NCBI GenBank assembly: GCA_002344625.1
Contig: DDUE01000031.1
Location: 1 to 46,402, forward strand
Source: Rhodocyclaceae bacterium UBA2346
GTDB lineage: Bacteria; Pseudomonadota; Gammaproteobacteria; Burkholderiales; Rhodocyclaceae
Direction: 5' to 3'
DNA length: 46,402 bases
The notes beneath the pieces are model-generated. The model saw only the letters and a program-made list of their open reading frames with translations, made no database searches and had not been told where the DNA came from. Of the stretch, positions 25,229 through 34,906 are shown piece by piece. Every line of letters begins with the position of its first letter. The stretch's first letter is position 1. Made by a program: the position numbers and the translations under genes.

Positions 25229-26562
25229 GGATTGCCTGGCCACGCACGCTCTTTTCGCGCCTCATGCTGATCTGGCTGATCGGAATCACGCTCGTACTCG
25301 GCACCAGCCTGGCCTTGTTCCGCGGCGAGCGTGACCGCTATGACCGCGATCTGCTGTTCGAGGGCATCGCCAGCGAAATCACCGCGGCGGTTGACGTTCT
25401 GGATCGACTCAGTCCGCCTGAACGCGAGCAATGGGTCGAAGCCCTGGGCCGCCGTCGGATACGCCTCTCGCTCAGGCCGCCACCGGTCGAAGCGCGCGCC
25501 CTGCCCAACCACACCGCATTGGTCGAGGCACTTGGGCGCGCCCTGCCCGACCGCCGGATAGCCGTCTTCGTGCATGGTCATTCGCGCGAACCGGACGGGC
25601 CGCGCATGCGCCTGATCGTCGCGCTGACCCTGAGCGACGGCGCCCCCCTCACGGTGCGCTTGCCGGTGCCACCGCCCGCCAGCGGCGCGCCGGTCACACC
25701 GGAACGCGTCCTCGCCGCCCTGGTTGCGCTGATCGTCGGGATCACGCTGCTTGCGTGGATCGCCGTCCGCCTGGCGACCCGCCCGCTTTCGAAACTGGCG
25801 GCTGCCGCGCGCGCCATCGGCGAGGATCCCAACCGCCCCGCACTCGACACACGCGGACCGAGCGAAGTTGCACTGGCCGCGCGCGCCTTCAACCAGATGC
25901 AGGAACGGATTCGCGACCATGTCGGCGAGCGCACCCGCATCCTGGCGGCGATCTCGCATGACCTGCAAACGCCGATCACCCGTTTGCGCCTGCGCGCCGA
26001 GCTGGTCGACGACGATGCCTTGCGCGGGCGCATCCAATCCGACCTCGACGCCATGCAGGCGCTCGTTCGCGAAGGCCTCGACTATGCGCGCAGCCTGGAT
26101 GCGTCCGAACCACCGAAGCAAATCGACATCGACAACCTGCTGGCGGCACTGGGCGAAGACGCGCGCGACATGGGCTGGGACGTGTCGGTCGACGGCAGCG
26201 CCGGCACGCCCTGCATGTGCCAGCCCACCGCGCTCAGGCGGGCGCTCTGGAACCTGATCGAGAACGGGGTGAAATTCGGCATGCGGGTGGAAGTCGGCGT
26301 GCTGCGCACCGGCCAGGCGCTGACGATCAGCATCCGTGATCACGGCCCTGGCCTGCCGGAAGAAGAGCGCACCAGGGTCTTCGAACCGTTCTATCGCACC
26401 GAGCAATCCCGTAGCCGCGAAACCGGCGGCACCGGCCTGGGTCTGACGATCGCACGCAATCTGCTGCACCGCCAGGGTGGCGATGTGCAACTCCGCAATG
26501 CCGCCGACGGCGGCCTGATCGCCGAAGTCTCGCTGCCGGTCGCAGCGAAGAACACCATCTGA
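25225..26562 (+). CDS. EnvZ-like sensor histidine kinase
   Basis: A 445-residue inner-membrane kinase paired with the preceding regulator. TM1 is about 14-32, a periplasmic domain of some 120 residues follows, TM2 is about 162-184 and HAMP about 185-238. The dimerisation helix ISHDLQTPITRLR carries His245. The ATP lid shows NLIENGVKFG, DHGPGLPEEE and GTGLGLTIA. The H-box is close to that of EnvZ. The periplasmic domain has no recognisable ligand motif. Four-base overlap with the regulator indicates strict co-expression. Confidence 0.93.
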   Translation: MRIAWPRTLFSRLMLIWLIGITLVLGTSLALFRGERDRYDRDLLFEGIASEITAAVDVLDRLSPPEREQWVEALGRRRIRLSLRPPPVEARALPNHTALVEALGRALPDRRIAVFVHGHSREPDGPRMRLIVALTLSDGAPLTVRLPVPPPASGAPVTPERVLAALVALIVGITLLAWIAVRLATRPLSKLAAAARAIGEDPNRPALDTRGPSEVALAARAFNQMQERIRDHVGERTRILAAISHDLQTPITRLRLRAELVDDDALRGRIQSDLDAMQALVREGLDYARSLDASEPPKQIDIDNLLAALGEDARDMGWDVSVDGSAGTPCMCQPTALRRALWNLIENGVKFGMRVEVGVLRTGQALTISIRDHGPGLPEEERTRVFEPFYRTEQSRSRETGGTGLGLTIARNLLHRQGGDVQLRNAADGGLIAEVSLPVAAKNTI

Positions 26563-26594
26563 TCCTGTCGCCCGCCCGCCGGAAACCGTTCAGC

Positions 26595-28127
26595 CTAAAG
26601 ATATCCGGCCGCGAGCGCCGAAAAGCTTCGGCATTGCGCCTCGCACCAGGTCGCGTCATAACCGAGTTCGCGTGCCAGGATGCGGGCAACGGTGGGCGCC
26701 ACCGCCTGTGCCGCCCGCGCATCGAGAAACAAGGCGCGGTGCCGGCGCGCCAACACATCCTCTACCGAACGTGCGAGCTCGTAGCGCACGGCGCGAACGA
26801 CGTCGCCCTCACTCAAGCTCAACGCTTCGCAAAGGGTTTGCTGCGCCTCAGGACCCTCTGCGCCATCGCGCAGAGGCCCATCCAAGATCGGGAGTTCTGC
26901 AGTGATGCAGGGGCGCCTCCCGATACCGGCCGCCCGTTGGGCGGCGTCGATGCAGTCCTCCGCCATGCGCCGGTACGTCGTCCACTTGCCGCCCGTGATC
27001 GTGACCATTCCCCCGCGCGAAACCTCGATGTGATGCTCGCGCGAGAGTTTGCCGGTGCGCGCACGACCGTCCGCATCGATCAGCGGCCGCAAACCCGCGA
27101 AAACACTGCGAACGTCGGCGCGCGTCGGCCTGCGGGTCAGATAGCGGCCTGCCGTCTCGAGGATGAATTCGATCTCGCCCGCAAGCGGAGCCGGTTCGAG
27201 CGGCAGGTCGCTGCGGGCGGTATCGGTCGTGCCGATGAGGACCTTACCCTGCCACGGAATGACGAACAGGACCCGCCCGTCCGGGGTCTGCGGCACCAGC
27301 AAGGCATCGCTTCCGGGAAGGAAGCCGGCATCGACCACTACATGCACACCTTGGCTCGGCCGGAGCAAGGGCGCGACGCCAGGTCGTTCGAAAGCACGCA
27401 GTCGATCCGCCCAGACGCCGGTCGCATTGATCACGACCCGGGCCGAAACCTCGTGGATATCGGCGCTTTCGAGATCCCGGACACGCACACCCGCCACCCG
27501 GTCATCGTCCTGAATCAAACCCTCGACCGGCAGGTAGTTGATGGCGACGCCGCCATGCGCATGGATCGCCCGCATCAATGCGACGCACAACCGGGCATCG
27601 TCGAACTGGGCGTCCCAGTACGCGATACCACCTCGCAGGCCCGTCTGCACCACGGCGGGCAAGGCTGCACGCGTTTCGACCGGGTCGAGAACTCGGCAGG
27701 GCGCGATCCCATGGCGGCCTGCGAGCAGATCATAGAGTTTGAGGCCGAGGCCGAACTTCGGCTTGTCGAACCACCCGTAGGCCGGAACGACGAAGCGTAG
27801 CGGACGAACCAGGCCGGGCGCGTTCTTGAGCAGGCGCGAGCGCTCGAGCAATGCCTCCGTCACCAAGGGCACGTTGCCCTGAGCAAGGTACCGGACCCCG
27901 CCGTGGATCAACTTGGTGGCGCGCGAGCTGGTGCCCTTGCCAAAATCGTGCGCCTCCACGAGCAACACCCGGTAGCCGCGCGTCGCGGCGTCGAGCGCAC
28001 AGCCCAGACCGGTGGCGCCGCCACCGACCACGACGACATCCCAGGTCTCGCGATCTTTCAGACGCGCGATCAGCGCCGAGCGAGAGATCGGAGTGCACGG
28101 ACCGGCGGGCCCCGCCCGCATGCTCAT
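26595..28127 (-). CDS. glpD: Aerobic glycerol-3-phosphate dehydrogenase
   Basis: FAD enzyme at the inner membrane that oxidises sn-glycerol 3-phosphate to dihydroxyacetone phosphate, feeding electrons to quinone. It has 510 residues (501 in E. coli). The FAD-binding [17 protein letters not shown] lies near residue 35, followed by [32 protein letters not shown] and TGGKWTTYR. Its start overlaps the glpK stop by 4 bases (ATGA), so glycerol kinase and dehydrogenase are made together. No glpF or glpR is in view. Confidence 0.95.
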   Translation of the reverse strand: MSMRAGPAGPCTPISRSALIARLKDRETWDVVVVGGGATGLGCALDAATRGYRVLLVEAHDFGKGTSSRATKLIHGGVRYLAQGNVPLVTEALLERSRLLKNAPGLVRPLRFVVPAYGWFDKPKFGLGLKLYDLLAGRHGIAPCRVLDPVETRAALPAVVQTGLRGGIAYWDAQFDDARLCVALMRAIHAHGGVAINYLPVEGLIQDDDRVAGVRVRDLESADIHEVSARVVINATGVWADRLRAFERPGVAPLLRPSQGVHVVVDAGFLPGSDALLVPQTPDGRVLFVIPWQGKVLIGTTDTARSDLPLEPAPLAGEIEFILETAGRYLTRRPTRADVRSVFAGLRPLIDADGRARTGKLSREHHIEVSRGGMVTITGGKWTTYRRMAEDCIDAAQRAAGIGRRPCITAELPILDGPLRDGAEGPEAQQTLCEALSLSEGDVVRAVRYELARSVEDVLARRHRALFLDARAAQAVAPTVARILARELGYDATWCEAQCRSFSALAAGYL

Positions 28128-29614
28128 GGCGCCTCCCAGCGTCTGGCGCGCTCAACCGCCTCGTGCCATCGCGACAACGTGGTTGCGCGCGCCGCATCGC
28201 TCATGCACGGGACGAACCGGCGGGCCTCGCGCCAATGCCGGGCCAACACGTCGGTATCCGGCCACAGACCGACGCCGAGCCCCGCCATGTAGGCGACCCC
28301 CAGCGCGGTCGTCTCGAGCAGCGCCGGACGCACGACGGGAACACCCAGGAAGTCCGCTTGCATCTGCATCAGCAGATCGTTGCGGGCGCCACCGCCATCC
28401 ACCCGCAGCTCGCGCAGGGGACCACTGCCATCATGGTTCATCGCGGACACCAGGTCGGCCGTCTGGAGCGCGATCGCCTCGAGCGCGGCCCGCGCGATAT
28501 GGCCCCGACCGGTCCCGCGGGTCAGCCCGATCAATGCGCCGCGGGCGTAGGGGTCCCAGTGCGGAGCGCCGAGGCCGGCGAATGCGGGCACCAGCACCAC
28601 GCCCCCGGTATCGGCCACGCTCGCCGCCAGCGCTTCGACCTCGTCGGCGTGCTCGACGATACCGAGCTGGTCGCGCAGCCACTGGACGACGGCGCCGCCG
28701 ATGAACACACTGCCTTCGAGCGCATAGGTGGTGCCACGTCCCGTTCGCCATGCCACCGTCGTGAGCAGGCGATTGGCGGAAGCAACCGCGCGGGCGCCGG
28801 TGTTCATCAACAGGAAGCAACCGGTGCCATAGGTGTTCTTCGCCATGCCCGGTGCGAAGCAGGCCTGGCCGAAGGTGGCCGCCTGCTGGTCTCCGGCAAT
28901 GCCCGCTATCGGCACCTCGGCACCGAGCACGTCGGCCCGGATGTGACCGCATACGCCCACGCTATCGACGATCCGCGGCAGCACCGCGGCCGGTATGTCG
29001 AAAAGCCGCAACAGGGTCTCATCCCACGCACCGCCATGGATGTCGTAAAGCATCGTGCGCGCCGCATTGCTCGCGTCGGTCACATGCAAGGCGCCGCCGC
29101 TGAGGTGCCAGATCAGCCACGAATCGATCGTGCCGAAGGCGAGTTCGCCCCGCTCGGCACGCTCACGCGCAGCAGGCACCCGATCGAGCAGGTAGGCGAG
29201 TTTCGTCGCCGAGAAATAGGCATCGAGCTCCAGCCCCGTCCTGGCCCTCACCGCCTCGGCGTGGCCTTGTTCGCGCAGTCGGTCACATGCGCCCGCGGTG
29301 CGCCGATCCTGCCACACGATTGCCGGTGCCAGCGCTTCGCCCGTGGCGCGATCCCAGAGCACCGTCGTTTCGCGCTGGTTGGTGACGCCGACCGCGGCGA
29401 GCTCGCGCGCATGGACACCCGCCTGCTCGAGAGCCCGCCGCGCGCAATCGATCTGGGTGCGTACGATCTCGTGCGGATCGTGCTCGACCCAGCCAGGATT
29501 CGGGAAATACTGCGCGAACTCCTGCTGCGCGCGACTCAACAGCCGCCCCGAGTCGTCGAACAACATCGCCCGCGAACTCGTCGTGCCCTGATCCAGCGCC
29601 AACACACAAGCCAT
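28124..29614 (-). CDS. glpK: Glycerol kinase
   Basis: Phosphorylates glycerol with ATP to sn-glycerol 3-phosphate in the cytoplasm. It has 496 residues (502 in E. coli). FGGY-kinase motifs include [13 protein letters not shown] at the N-terminus, [43 protein letters not shown] and [13 protein letters not shown]. The ATG at 29614 fits the family start; an upstream open frame to 29806 has no family similarity. First gene of the glpK-glpD operon, divergent from the SpoIIAA-like gene. Confidence 0.96.
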   Translation of the reverse strand: MACVLALDQGTTSSRAMLFDDSGRLLSRAQQEFAQYFPNPGWVEHDPHEIVRTQIDCARRALEQAGVHARELAAVGVTNQRETTVLWDRATGEALAPAIVWQDRRTAGACDRLREQGHAEAVRARTGLELDAYFSATKLAYLLDRVPAARERAERGELAFGTIDSWLIWHLSGGALHVTDASNAARTMLYDIHGGAWDETLLRLFDIPAAVLPRIVDSVGVCGHIRADVLGAEVPIAGIAGDQQAATFGQACFAPGMAKNTYGTGCFLLMNTGARAVASANRLLTTVAWRTGRGTTYALEGSVFIGGAVVQWLRDQLGIVEHADEVEALAASVADTGGVVLVPAFAGLGAPHWDPYARGALIGLTRGTGRGHIARAALEAIALQTADLVSAMNHDGSGPLRELRVDGGGARNDLLMQMQADFLGVPVVRPALLETTALGVAYMAGLGVGLWPDTDVLARHWREARRFVPCMSDAARATTLSRWHEAVERARRWEAP

Positions 29615-29761
29615 GTGCCCCTCCCCCGCGAATGGACGAGAGCCTACTCCCAAGCCGGACGATCGTAAAACCTTCCCTGTGCCGCGCGCCGGGGCCCGCG
29701 GAACGCGCAACGGCACGCGCCGCGATGGCGGCAGGATGCGCCAGGCACCAGCGGCTTGCGA

Positions 29762-29790
29762 TTGAATCACATCGGGCGCCGGGCTATAGT
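29762..29790 (+). promoter_or_regulatory. Candidate sigma-70 promoter for the SpoIIAA-like/sulfurtransferase pair
   Basis: TTGAAT (29762-29767), a 17-base spacer and TATAGT (29785-29790) lie 33 bases before the GTG start of the downstream gene. Confidence 0.55.
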
Positions 29791-29823
29791 GGGTTGCACC
29801 ACTCACCTTTCGAGGAGATCAAC

Positions 29824-30192
29824 GTGATCACCATCGGTCATGACGACAATCTGCTGTCGGTCGCCGTATTCGGCGAATTCACCCTTGCCGATTACAAGGA
29901 ATTCGAGGATGAGGTCAATTACAAGATCAAGTTCGAAGGCAAGGTCGACGTGCTCTTCGACTTTCGCGAAATGATGGGCTTCACACTGGACGTGGCCTGG
30001 GAAGAGGTGAAGTTCGCGCGCGAACATGCACACGACTTCGGCCGCGTCGCCGTGCTCACCAGCGACCAGTGGCTGACCTGGAGCGCGTGGATCTCGCAGC
30101 TTTTCGTCGATGCGCGGATCATGGTGTTCGAACAGGAGGCCGAGGCGCGCCAATGGCTGCAGGCCGATGAAGATGCGGGCGTCGCGCAGTGA
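29824..30192 (+). CDS. SpoIIAA-like (STAS/SEC14-type) protein
   Basis: A 122-residue cytoplasmic protein of the SpoIIAA-like family. The opening beta strands (MITIGHDDNLLSVAV), the EFTLADYKEFEDEV helix and DVLFDFREMMGF fit the family, as does the later RVAVLTSDQWLTW. Members are common beside metabolic and stress genes and mostly uncharacterised. There is no evident STAS phosphoserine site. Initiation is at GTG 29824, behind GAGGAG; there is no suitable ATG. The TGA overlaps the ATG of the sulfurtransferase, so both are coupled. Confidence 0.8.
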   Translation: MITIGHDDNLLSVAVFGEFTLADYKEFEDEVNYKIKFEGKVDVLFDFREMMGFTLDVAWEEVKFAREHAHDFGRVAVLTSDQWLTWSAWISQLFVDARIMVFEQEAEARQWLQADEDAGVAQ

Positions 30193-31040
30193 TGGCCACG
30201 TTCGGAACACTGATTTCGGTCGCCGAACTCGCCGACCATCTCTCGGACGCAGACTGGTGCGTGATCGACTGCCGCCATGACCTGGCCAACCCGGACTTCG
30301 GTCGCGCGGCCTATCTCGATGGGCATCTGCCCGGCGCGCTGTTCCTGCATCTGGACGCTGACCTTTCCGGTCCGCGCAGCGGCACCAACGGCCGCCACCC
30401 CCTGCCCGATCCAGACATCCTGGCTGCGCGCCTGGGCGCCTGCGGCATCGATCGAACCACCCAGGTGGTTGCCTATGACGACGCGGGCGGGATGTACGCG
30501 GCCCGCCTCTGGGGGCTATTGCGTTGGCTGGGCCATGAGCGTGTGGCCGTTCTCGATGGCGGCTATCGCGCCTGGTGCGACGATGCGCGCCCAGTGGCGA
30601 CGGCCATTCGGAAACCCGTCCCGCGCACGTTCGCCGCGAGCGTTCAGCCCGTGATGGTGGGCGTGGCCGAAGTGCTCGGCCAACTCGACGAACCCGCGAT
30701 GCTGATCGTGGATGCGCGCAGCCCCGATCGGTTCAGGGGCGAGAACGAAACGCTGGATACGGTCGGAGGCCACATTCCCGGCGCGACCAACCGATTTTTC
30801 AAGGATAACCTCGCGGCGGACGGGCGCTTCAAGCCCGCGCCCGAGCTCAGGTCTGCGTTCCTGTCGATACTTGGCGAACGCCAGACCGGATCGGTCGTAC
30901 ATCAGTGCGGCTCGGGCGTGACCGCCTGCCACAATCTGCTGGCCATGGAACATGCGGGCCTGCCGGGGTCGCGCATCTACGCGGGCTCTTGGAGCGAGTG
31001 GTGCGCAGATCCGACCCGGCCCGTCGCGACCGGCAGTTGA
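30192..31040 (+). CDS. sseA: Thiosulfate/3-mercaptopyruvate sulfurtransferase (tandem rhodanese)
   Basis: A 282-residue protein with two rhodanese domains (about 5-130 inactive, 155-280 catalytic). The active-site loop CGSGVTAC places the sulfur-carrying Cys at residue 239; the CGSGVTA form is typical of 3-mercaptopyruvate sulfurtransferases, while CRKGVTA is typical of thiosulfate-specific rhodanese. DARSPDRFRG, the substrate-side Arg motif, is present. Start taken as ATG 30192 in the TGATG overlap; a GTG one codon earlier is possible. It converges on murI. Confidence 0.9.
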   Translation: MATFGTLISVAELADHLSDADWCVIDCRHDLANPDFGRAAYLDGHLPGALFLHLDADLSGPRSGTNGRHPLPDPDILAARLGACGIDRTTQVVAYDDAGGMYAARLWGLLRWLGHERVAVLDGGYRAWCDDARPVATAIRKPVPRTFAASVQPVMVGVAEVLGQLDEPAMLIVDARSPDRFRGENETLDTVGGHIPGATNRFFKDNLAADGRFKPAPELRSAFLSILGERQTGSVVHQCGSGVTACHNLLAMEHAGLPGSRIYAGSWSEWCADPTRPVATGS

Positions 31041-31052
31041 CTCTTCGAGGGG

Positions 31053-31856
31053 TTACCAGTCCACCCGTTCGACCTTGCCCAGGGAGCGCCCCAGAAAGCG
31101 CTCGCCGATGGTCTGAAAGCGCAGCGGAATATCGGTCACGACGAAGCGATAGGCGGGAAGGCCGGCACGCCTGCTCGCCAGGCCCATGGCATTGAGACTC
31201 TCCGCCGCAAGCTCCGCAGTGGTGACGGCGGAATCGATCAGCCTGACCTCGGGGCCGACCACGTCCTTGAGCAGGGGCTTGAGAAGCGGGTAATGGGTGC
31301 ACCCCAAGACCAGGCTGCCGATATCCTCGGCCAGCACCGGGCGCAGGTATTCCTGGGCGGTCATGCGGGTCACCGGATGATCGAGCCACCCTTCTTCCAC
31401 CAGCGGCACGAACAGCGGACAGGCCTGCGAGTACACCCGCGCCGAAGAGTCGAGTGCGTGGATCCGGCGCGCATAGGCATTGCTGTTTATCGTGGTCGGC
31501 GTGCCGATGACCCCGATGCCGCCGCGATCCGGATGCGCAACCGTGGCAAGGGCCCCGGCCTCGATCACATCGATCACCGGAATGGCGCCGGCACGGGCAC
31601 GAATCACATCGGTTGCCACCGCCGCCATCGTATTGCAGGCCACGATCAGCATCTTGACGCTTTGCCCAAGCAGAAAATCGGCGATCTGAGCGGCAAAGTG
31701 TTCGATCGTCGCGACCGACTTGATGCCATACGGGACACGCGCGGTATCGCCGAAATACACGATGGATTCACGCGGCAGGCGCTCCATCAGCGCACGCACC
31801 ACCGTGAGCCCGCCCACACCCGAATCGAAAACGCCTATCGGCCGATCGCCATCCAC
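31053..31856 (-). CDS. murI: Glutamate racemase
   Basis: Makes D-glutamate for peptidoglycan in the cytoplasm. The 267 residues carry both catalytic cysteines, Cys74 in VACNTMAA and Cys185 in LGCTHYPLL, plus the N-terminal IGVFDSGVGGLTV. It lies 39 bases downstream of queG on the same strand and is probably co-transcribed with it. Convergent with the sulfurtransferase, with 12 bases between the genes. Confidence 0.96.
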   Translation of the reverse strand: MDGDRPIGVFDSGVGGLTVVRALMERLPRESIVYFGDTARVPYGIKSVATIEHFAAQIADFLLGQSVKMLIVACNTMAAVATDVIRARAGAIPVIDVIEAGALATVAHPDRGGIGVIGTPTTINSNAYARRIHALDSSARVYSQACPLFVPLVEEGWLDHPVTRMTAQEYLRPVLAEDIGSLVLGCTHYPLLKPLLKDVVGPEVRLIDSAVTTAELAAESLNAMGLASRRAGLPAYRFVVTDIPLRFQTIGERFLGRSLGKVERVDW

Positions 31857-31895
31857 CTGATCACACCTTTCACAAGAGAGCGCGGATTGTAGCGG

Positions 31896-32933
31896 CTAAA
31901 CCCGGTGCCGGGCCAACGCCCAGGCAACATGCTCGCGCACCAGCGCCGAAGCGTCGTCCCGACGCGCCTGCAATGCACCGATCACCGCGGGCCCCGACGG
32001 CGCATTGCCCAGGGCGACGGCAAGATTACGCGACCAGCGCTCGAAACCGATCCGATAGATCGCGCTCCCCGCCATGCGCTGCTCGAACGCCTCGGCCGTC
32101 CAGGCAAACAACTCGACCAAACCGATATCGTCGAGCCGGTTGCGCGGCATGAAATCGGGCTCTGCCGACAGTTGCGCGAAGCGGTTCCACGGGCACACCA
32201 GCTGACAATCATCACAGCCGTAGATGCGGTTGCCGAGCAGGGGACGCAAGGGTTCGGGGATCGCATCCTTCAGTTCGATCGTCAGGTATGAGATGCACCG
32301 ACGCGCATCAACCCTGTAGGGCGCGACGATGGCCCCGGTCGGACAGGCGTCGAGGCAGGCCGTACAGCTACCGCAATGAGCCCGGCTGCTGTTTCCCACG
32401 GGCAACGGAAGGTCGGTGAAGATCTCGCCGAGAAAGAAGTAGGACCCGGACGTGCGGTCGAGCAGGAGCGTATGCTTGCCGCGCCAGCCGATTCCGGCTT
32501 GCTGCGCGAGTTCGACCTCGAGCACCGGCGCCGAATCGACGAACACCCTGAACCCGTGCGGGGCCGCCGCGGCAAGACGCTCCGCCAGCTTCTGCAGACG
32601 CGCCCTCAAAACCTTGTGGTAGTCGCGGCCAAGCGCATAACGGGAAATGTACGCGCGCTCCGGATCCGCGAGCACAGCCATGGGTTCGGCCGCCGCGTCG
32701 GGAAAATAATTCATGCGGGCGCTGATCACCCTCAGCGTACCGGGAACCAGATCGGCAGGCCGCGCCCGCTTCATTCCATGGCGCGCCATATAATCCATTT
32801 CGCCATGGAAGCCCGCCGCGAGCCAAGCCGCGAGACCGGGCTCGGCCGCGGACAGATCGATGTCGGCGATCGCGACCGAATCAAACCCCATTTCGCCCCC
32901 CCAGCGCTTGAGCTGCGAGCACAGCGCAAGCAT
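31896..32933 (-). CDS. queG: Epoxyqueuosine reductase
   Basis: Cobalamin- and iron-sulfur-dependent enzyme that performs the last step of queuosine synthesis, reducing epoxyqueuosine in tRNA. It has 345 residues. Two 4Fe-4S clusters are indicated by CGSCTACLDACPTGA and CDDCQLVCPW. RVISARMNYFP, SRYALGRDYHK, VDSAPVLE and GWRGKHTLLL match the family, and a C-terminal HEAT-like region follows. The ATG at 32933 fits the family N-terminus, but its ribosome-binding site is weak; the open frame continues upstream across tsaE. The divergent tsaE starts 36 bases away. Confidence 0.94.
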   Translation of the reverse strand: MLALCSQLKRWGGEMGFDSVAIADIDLSAAEPGLAAWLAAGFHGEMDYMARHGMKRARPADLVPGTLRVISARMNYFPDAAAEPMAVLADPERAYISRYALGRDYHKVLRARLQKLAERLAAAAPHGFRVFVDSAPVLEVELAQQAGIGWRGKHTLLLDRTSGSYFFLGEIFTDLPLPVGNSSRAHCGSCTACLDACPTGAIVAPYRVDARRCISYLTIELKDAIPEPLRPLLGNRIYGCDDCQLVCPWNRFAQLSAEPDFMPRNRLDDIGLVELFAWTAEAFEQRMAGSAIYRIGFERWSRNLAVALGNAPSGPAVIGALQARRDDASALVREHVAWALARHRV

Positions 32934-32969
32934 GTCGGAACCGGATGCGGACAGCCTGGAGTCAATTGG

Positions 32970-33494
32970 ATGATCGAGATTATTCACACCGCGGATGATA
33001 GCCGTTGCACATTTACAACGCACCTCGCAAACGAGGCCGAGACCGAGCGAATGGGCGCCGTGCTCGCGGCTGGATTGCACGCCGGCCTTGTGATTTACCT
33101 CGTCGGCGACCTCGGCGCGGGCAAGACCACCCTGGTGCGTGGATGCATCCGGGCACTCGGCCACGGCGGCAAAGTCAAGAGTCCGACGTATACATTGGTT
33201 GAACCTTATGCCGTTTCTAGATTAGACTTATATCACTTTGATTTTTATCGTTTCAACTCACCAGAAGAATATCTTGACGCCGGACTGGACGAGTACTTCT
33301 CGGACACCGGAGTCTGCATGGTGGAATGGCCTGGCAAGGCAGCCCCTTTTGTCGCAAAGCCTGATGTGGAAGTACGCCTTGGCGCAACCGGTTTTGGCCG
33401 GCGCTGCCGGGTGTCGGCACTGACGGAGGCTGGACAGCAATGCGTAACCAAGATGAAGTCGGAACTCCTGACACCCCCGCCCCGGCACGCTTGA
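32970..33494 (+). CDS. tsaE: tRNA threonylcarbamoyladenosine synthesis ATPase TsaE
   Basis: P-loop ATPase that works with TsaB and TsaD to make t6A37 in tRNA. The 174 residues hold Walker A GDLGAGKTT (about 45-53), SPTYTLVEPY, LYHFDFYRF and VEWPGKA. The middle third (33196-33275) uses AT-rich, locally rare codons (AGA, TTA, TTA, TCT), unlike the rest of the gene. The frame ends inside amiC, giving a 55-base overlap. GGAG is about 9 bases before the ATG. Confidence 0.92.
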   Translation: MIEIIHTADDSRCTFTTHLANEAETERMGAVLAAGLHAGLVIYLVGDLGAGKTTLVRGCIRALGHGGKVKSPTYTLVEPYAVSRLDLYHFDFYRFNSPEEYLDAGLDEYFSDTGVCMVEWPGKAAPFVAKPDVEVRLGATGFGRRCRVSALTEAGQQCVTKMKSELLTPPPRHA

Positions 33495-34789
33495 TCGCCC
33501 CGGCGGGCATGACGCGCCGCGGGTGGCTCAAGCTCGCCGGCGCGTCGCTCGCAATGCTCGTGAGTCCGGTCGGACTCGCCGCCTCGACCAGCCTGGTTGC
33601 AGTGCGCGTATGGCCGGGCTCGGGCTCCACCCGGATCACGCTCGAGAGCGCGTCCGAGGTCAAGTTCAGCCACATGATCGTCAAGGATCCCGAACGGCTC
33701 GTGCTCGACCTCGAAGGCATGGAGCTCAACAGCGTCATACAGTCGCTGCCCTCCAAGGTGCTTGCCAGCGATCCGCTGATCAGCCTGATCCGCGCGGGAC
33801 GCAACCGCCCCGGGGTGGTCAGGGTGGTCGTGGAGCTCAAGGAAGAGATCGATCCGCAGGTATTCACGCTCAAACCGGTCGCGAGCTACGGCCACCGGCT
33901 GGTACTCGACCTGGTACCGACCCGCCCTTACGACCCGCTGCTGGCACTGATCGAGAAATCCTCGCCGCTCGAGGCCGCAGGCGGCGACAGTGCGCCGCAG
34001 GCAAGCGTGCGCCAGGACGCCGTGCAACGTGGGCAGACAACGTCTGCTGGGCGCGACAATACGCCGGCCAATCGACTGTTCACGGTGGTGCTCGATGCCG
34101 GCCACGGTGGCGAAGACCCGGGTGCGATCGGTCGGCGCGGCAGCTACGAAAAGAACGTGACGCTGTCGATCGCGAAGCGGCTGCAAAAGAAGATCGATGC
34201 CGAGCCCAATATGCGCGCCGTGCTGACGCGCAACGGCGACTACTTCGTGCCGCTGCAAAAGCGCGTCGCGATCGCGCGCAGGGTGCAGGGCGACTTGTTC
34301 GTGTCCATCCATGCCGATGCGTTCGTTCGCCCCGAGGCACACGGCAGTTCGGTCTACGTCTTGTCGGAACGCGGTGCCTCGAGTTCGGCGGCGAAGTGGC
34401 TCGCTCAGAAGGAAAACGACGCCGACCTGATTGGCGGGGTCAACCTCGCACGACAGGACGGGCATCTGGCCCGCACCCTGCTCGACCTGTCGCAAACCGC
34501 CACCATCAACGACAGCCTCAAGCTCGGCAGCGCCGTGCTCAAGGCGCTCGGCGGGGTCAACCGGCTGCACAAACCCCAAGTCGAGCAGGCCGGATTCGCG
34601 GTGCTGCGTGCGCCCGACATCCCGTCGATTCTGGTCGAGACCGCGTTCATCAGCAATCCGGACGAAGAACGCCGCCTGAACGACAACGCCTACCAAGACA
34701 AGATGGCCGAAGCCGTGATGCGCGGCATCCGCCAGTACGTGAAAACCAACCCGCCGTCGAACAGGACCACCGTCGCTCGCCTGGGTTAG
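33440..34789 (+). CDS. amiC: N-acetylmuramoyl-L-alanine amidase, AmiC type
   Basis: Periplasmic zinc amidase that cleaves septal peptidoglycan during cell separation. It has 449 residues: a Tat-like signal MTRRGWLKLAGASLAML (24-40), an AMIN septum-targeting domain (about 50-155), a linker and an Amidase_3 domain (about 210-435). Zinc and catalytic residues are visible in DAGHGGEDPGA, SYEKN, SIHADAF and VETAFISNP. GGAGG is correctly placed before the ATG at 33440, so the 23 residues before the Tat motif may be made. ATG 33509 would remove the overlap with tsaE but lacks a site. The tsaE-amiC order is conserved in proteobacteria. Confidence 0.93.
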   Translation: MRNQDEVGTPDTPAPARLIAPAGMTRRGWLKLAGASLAMLVSPVGLAASTSLVAVRVWPGSGSTRITLESASEVKFSHMIVKDPERLVLDLEGMELNSVIQSLPSKVLASDPLISLIRAGRNRPGVVRVVVELKEEIDPQVFTLKPVASYGHRLVLDLVPTRPYDPLLALIEKSSPLEAAGGDSAPQASVRQDAVQRGQTTSAGRDNTPANRLFTVVLDAGHGGEDPGAIGRRGSYEKNVTLSIAKRLQKKIDAEPNMRAVLTRNGDYFVPLQKRVAIARRVQGDLFVSIHADAFVRPEAHGSSVYVLSERGASSSAAKWLAQKENDADLIGGVNLARQDGHLARTLLDLSQTATINDSLKLGSAVLKALGGVNRLHKPQVEQAGFAVLRAPDIPSILVETAFISNPDEERRLNDNAYQDKMAEAVMRGIRQYVKTNPPSNRTTVARLG

Positions 34790-34879
34790 GCCCGCCCGGC
34801 ACCACCGCGACACAACGATCAGGCCTGCCCAGCCTCGATCGGCCACGGCCACACCTGAGCGCTACATCCCCATTGCCGC

Positions 34880-34885
34880 TATAAT
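34880..34885 (+). promoter_or_regulatory. Candidate -10 box for the ribF-ispH operon
   Basis: A consensus TATAAT lies 22 bases before the ribF ATG. The -35 region is poor, so an activator or an alternative spacing may apply. The leader would be only about 15 nt. No FMN riboswitch is present. Confidence 0.45.
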
Positions 34886-34906
34886 TAGCGCTTTTTTTGG
34901 GCGGTC

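Noticed and set aside
34790..34906. FMN riboswitch upstream of ribF
   Set aside because: The gap is only 117 bases, with a TATAAT 22 bases before the start and no conserved RFN element.
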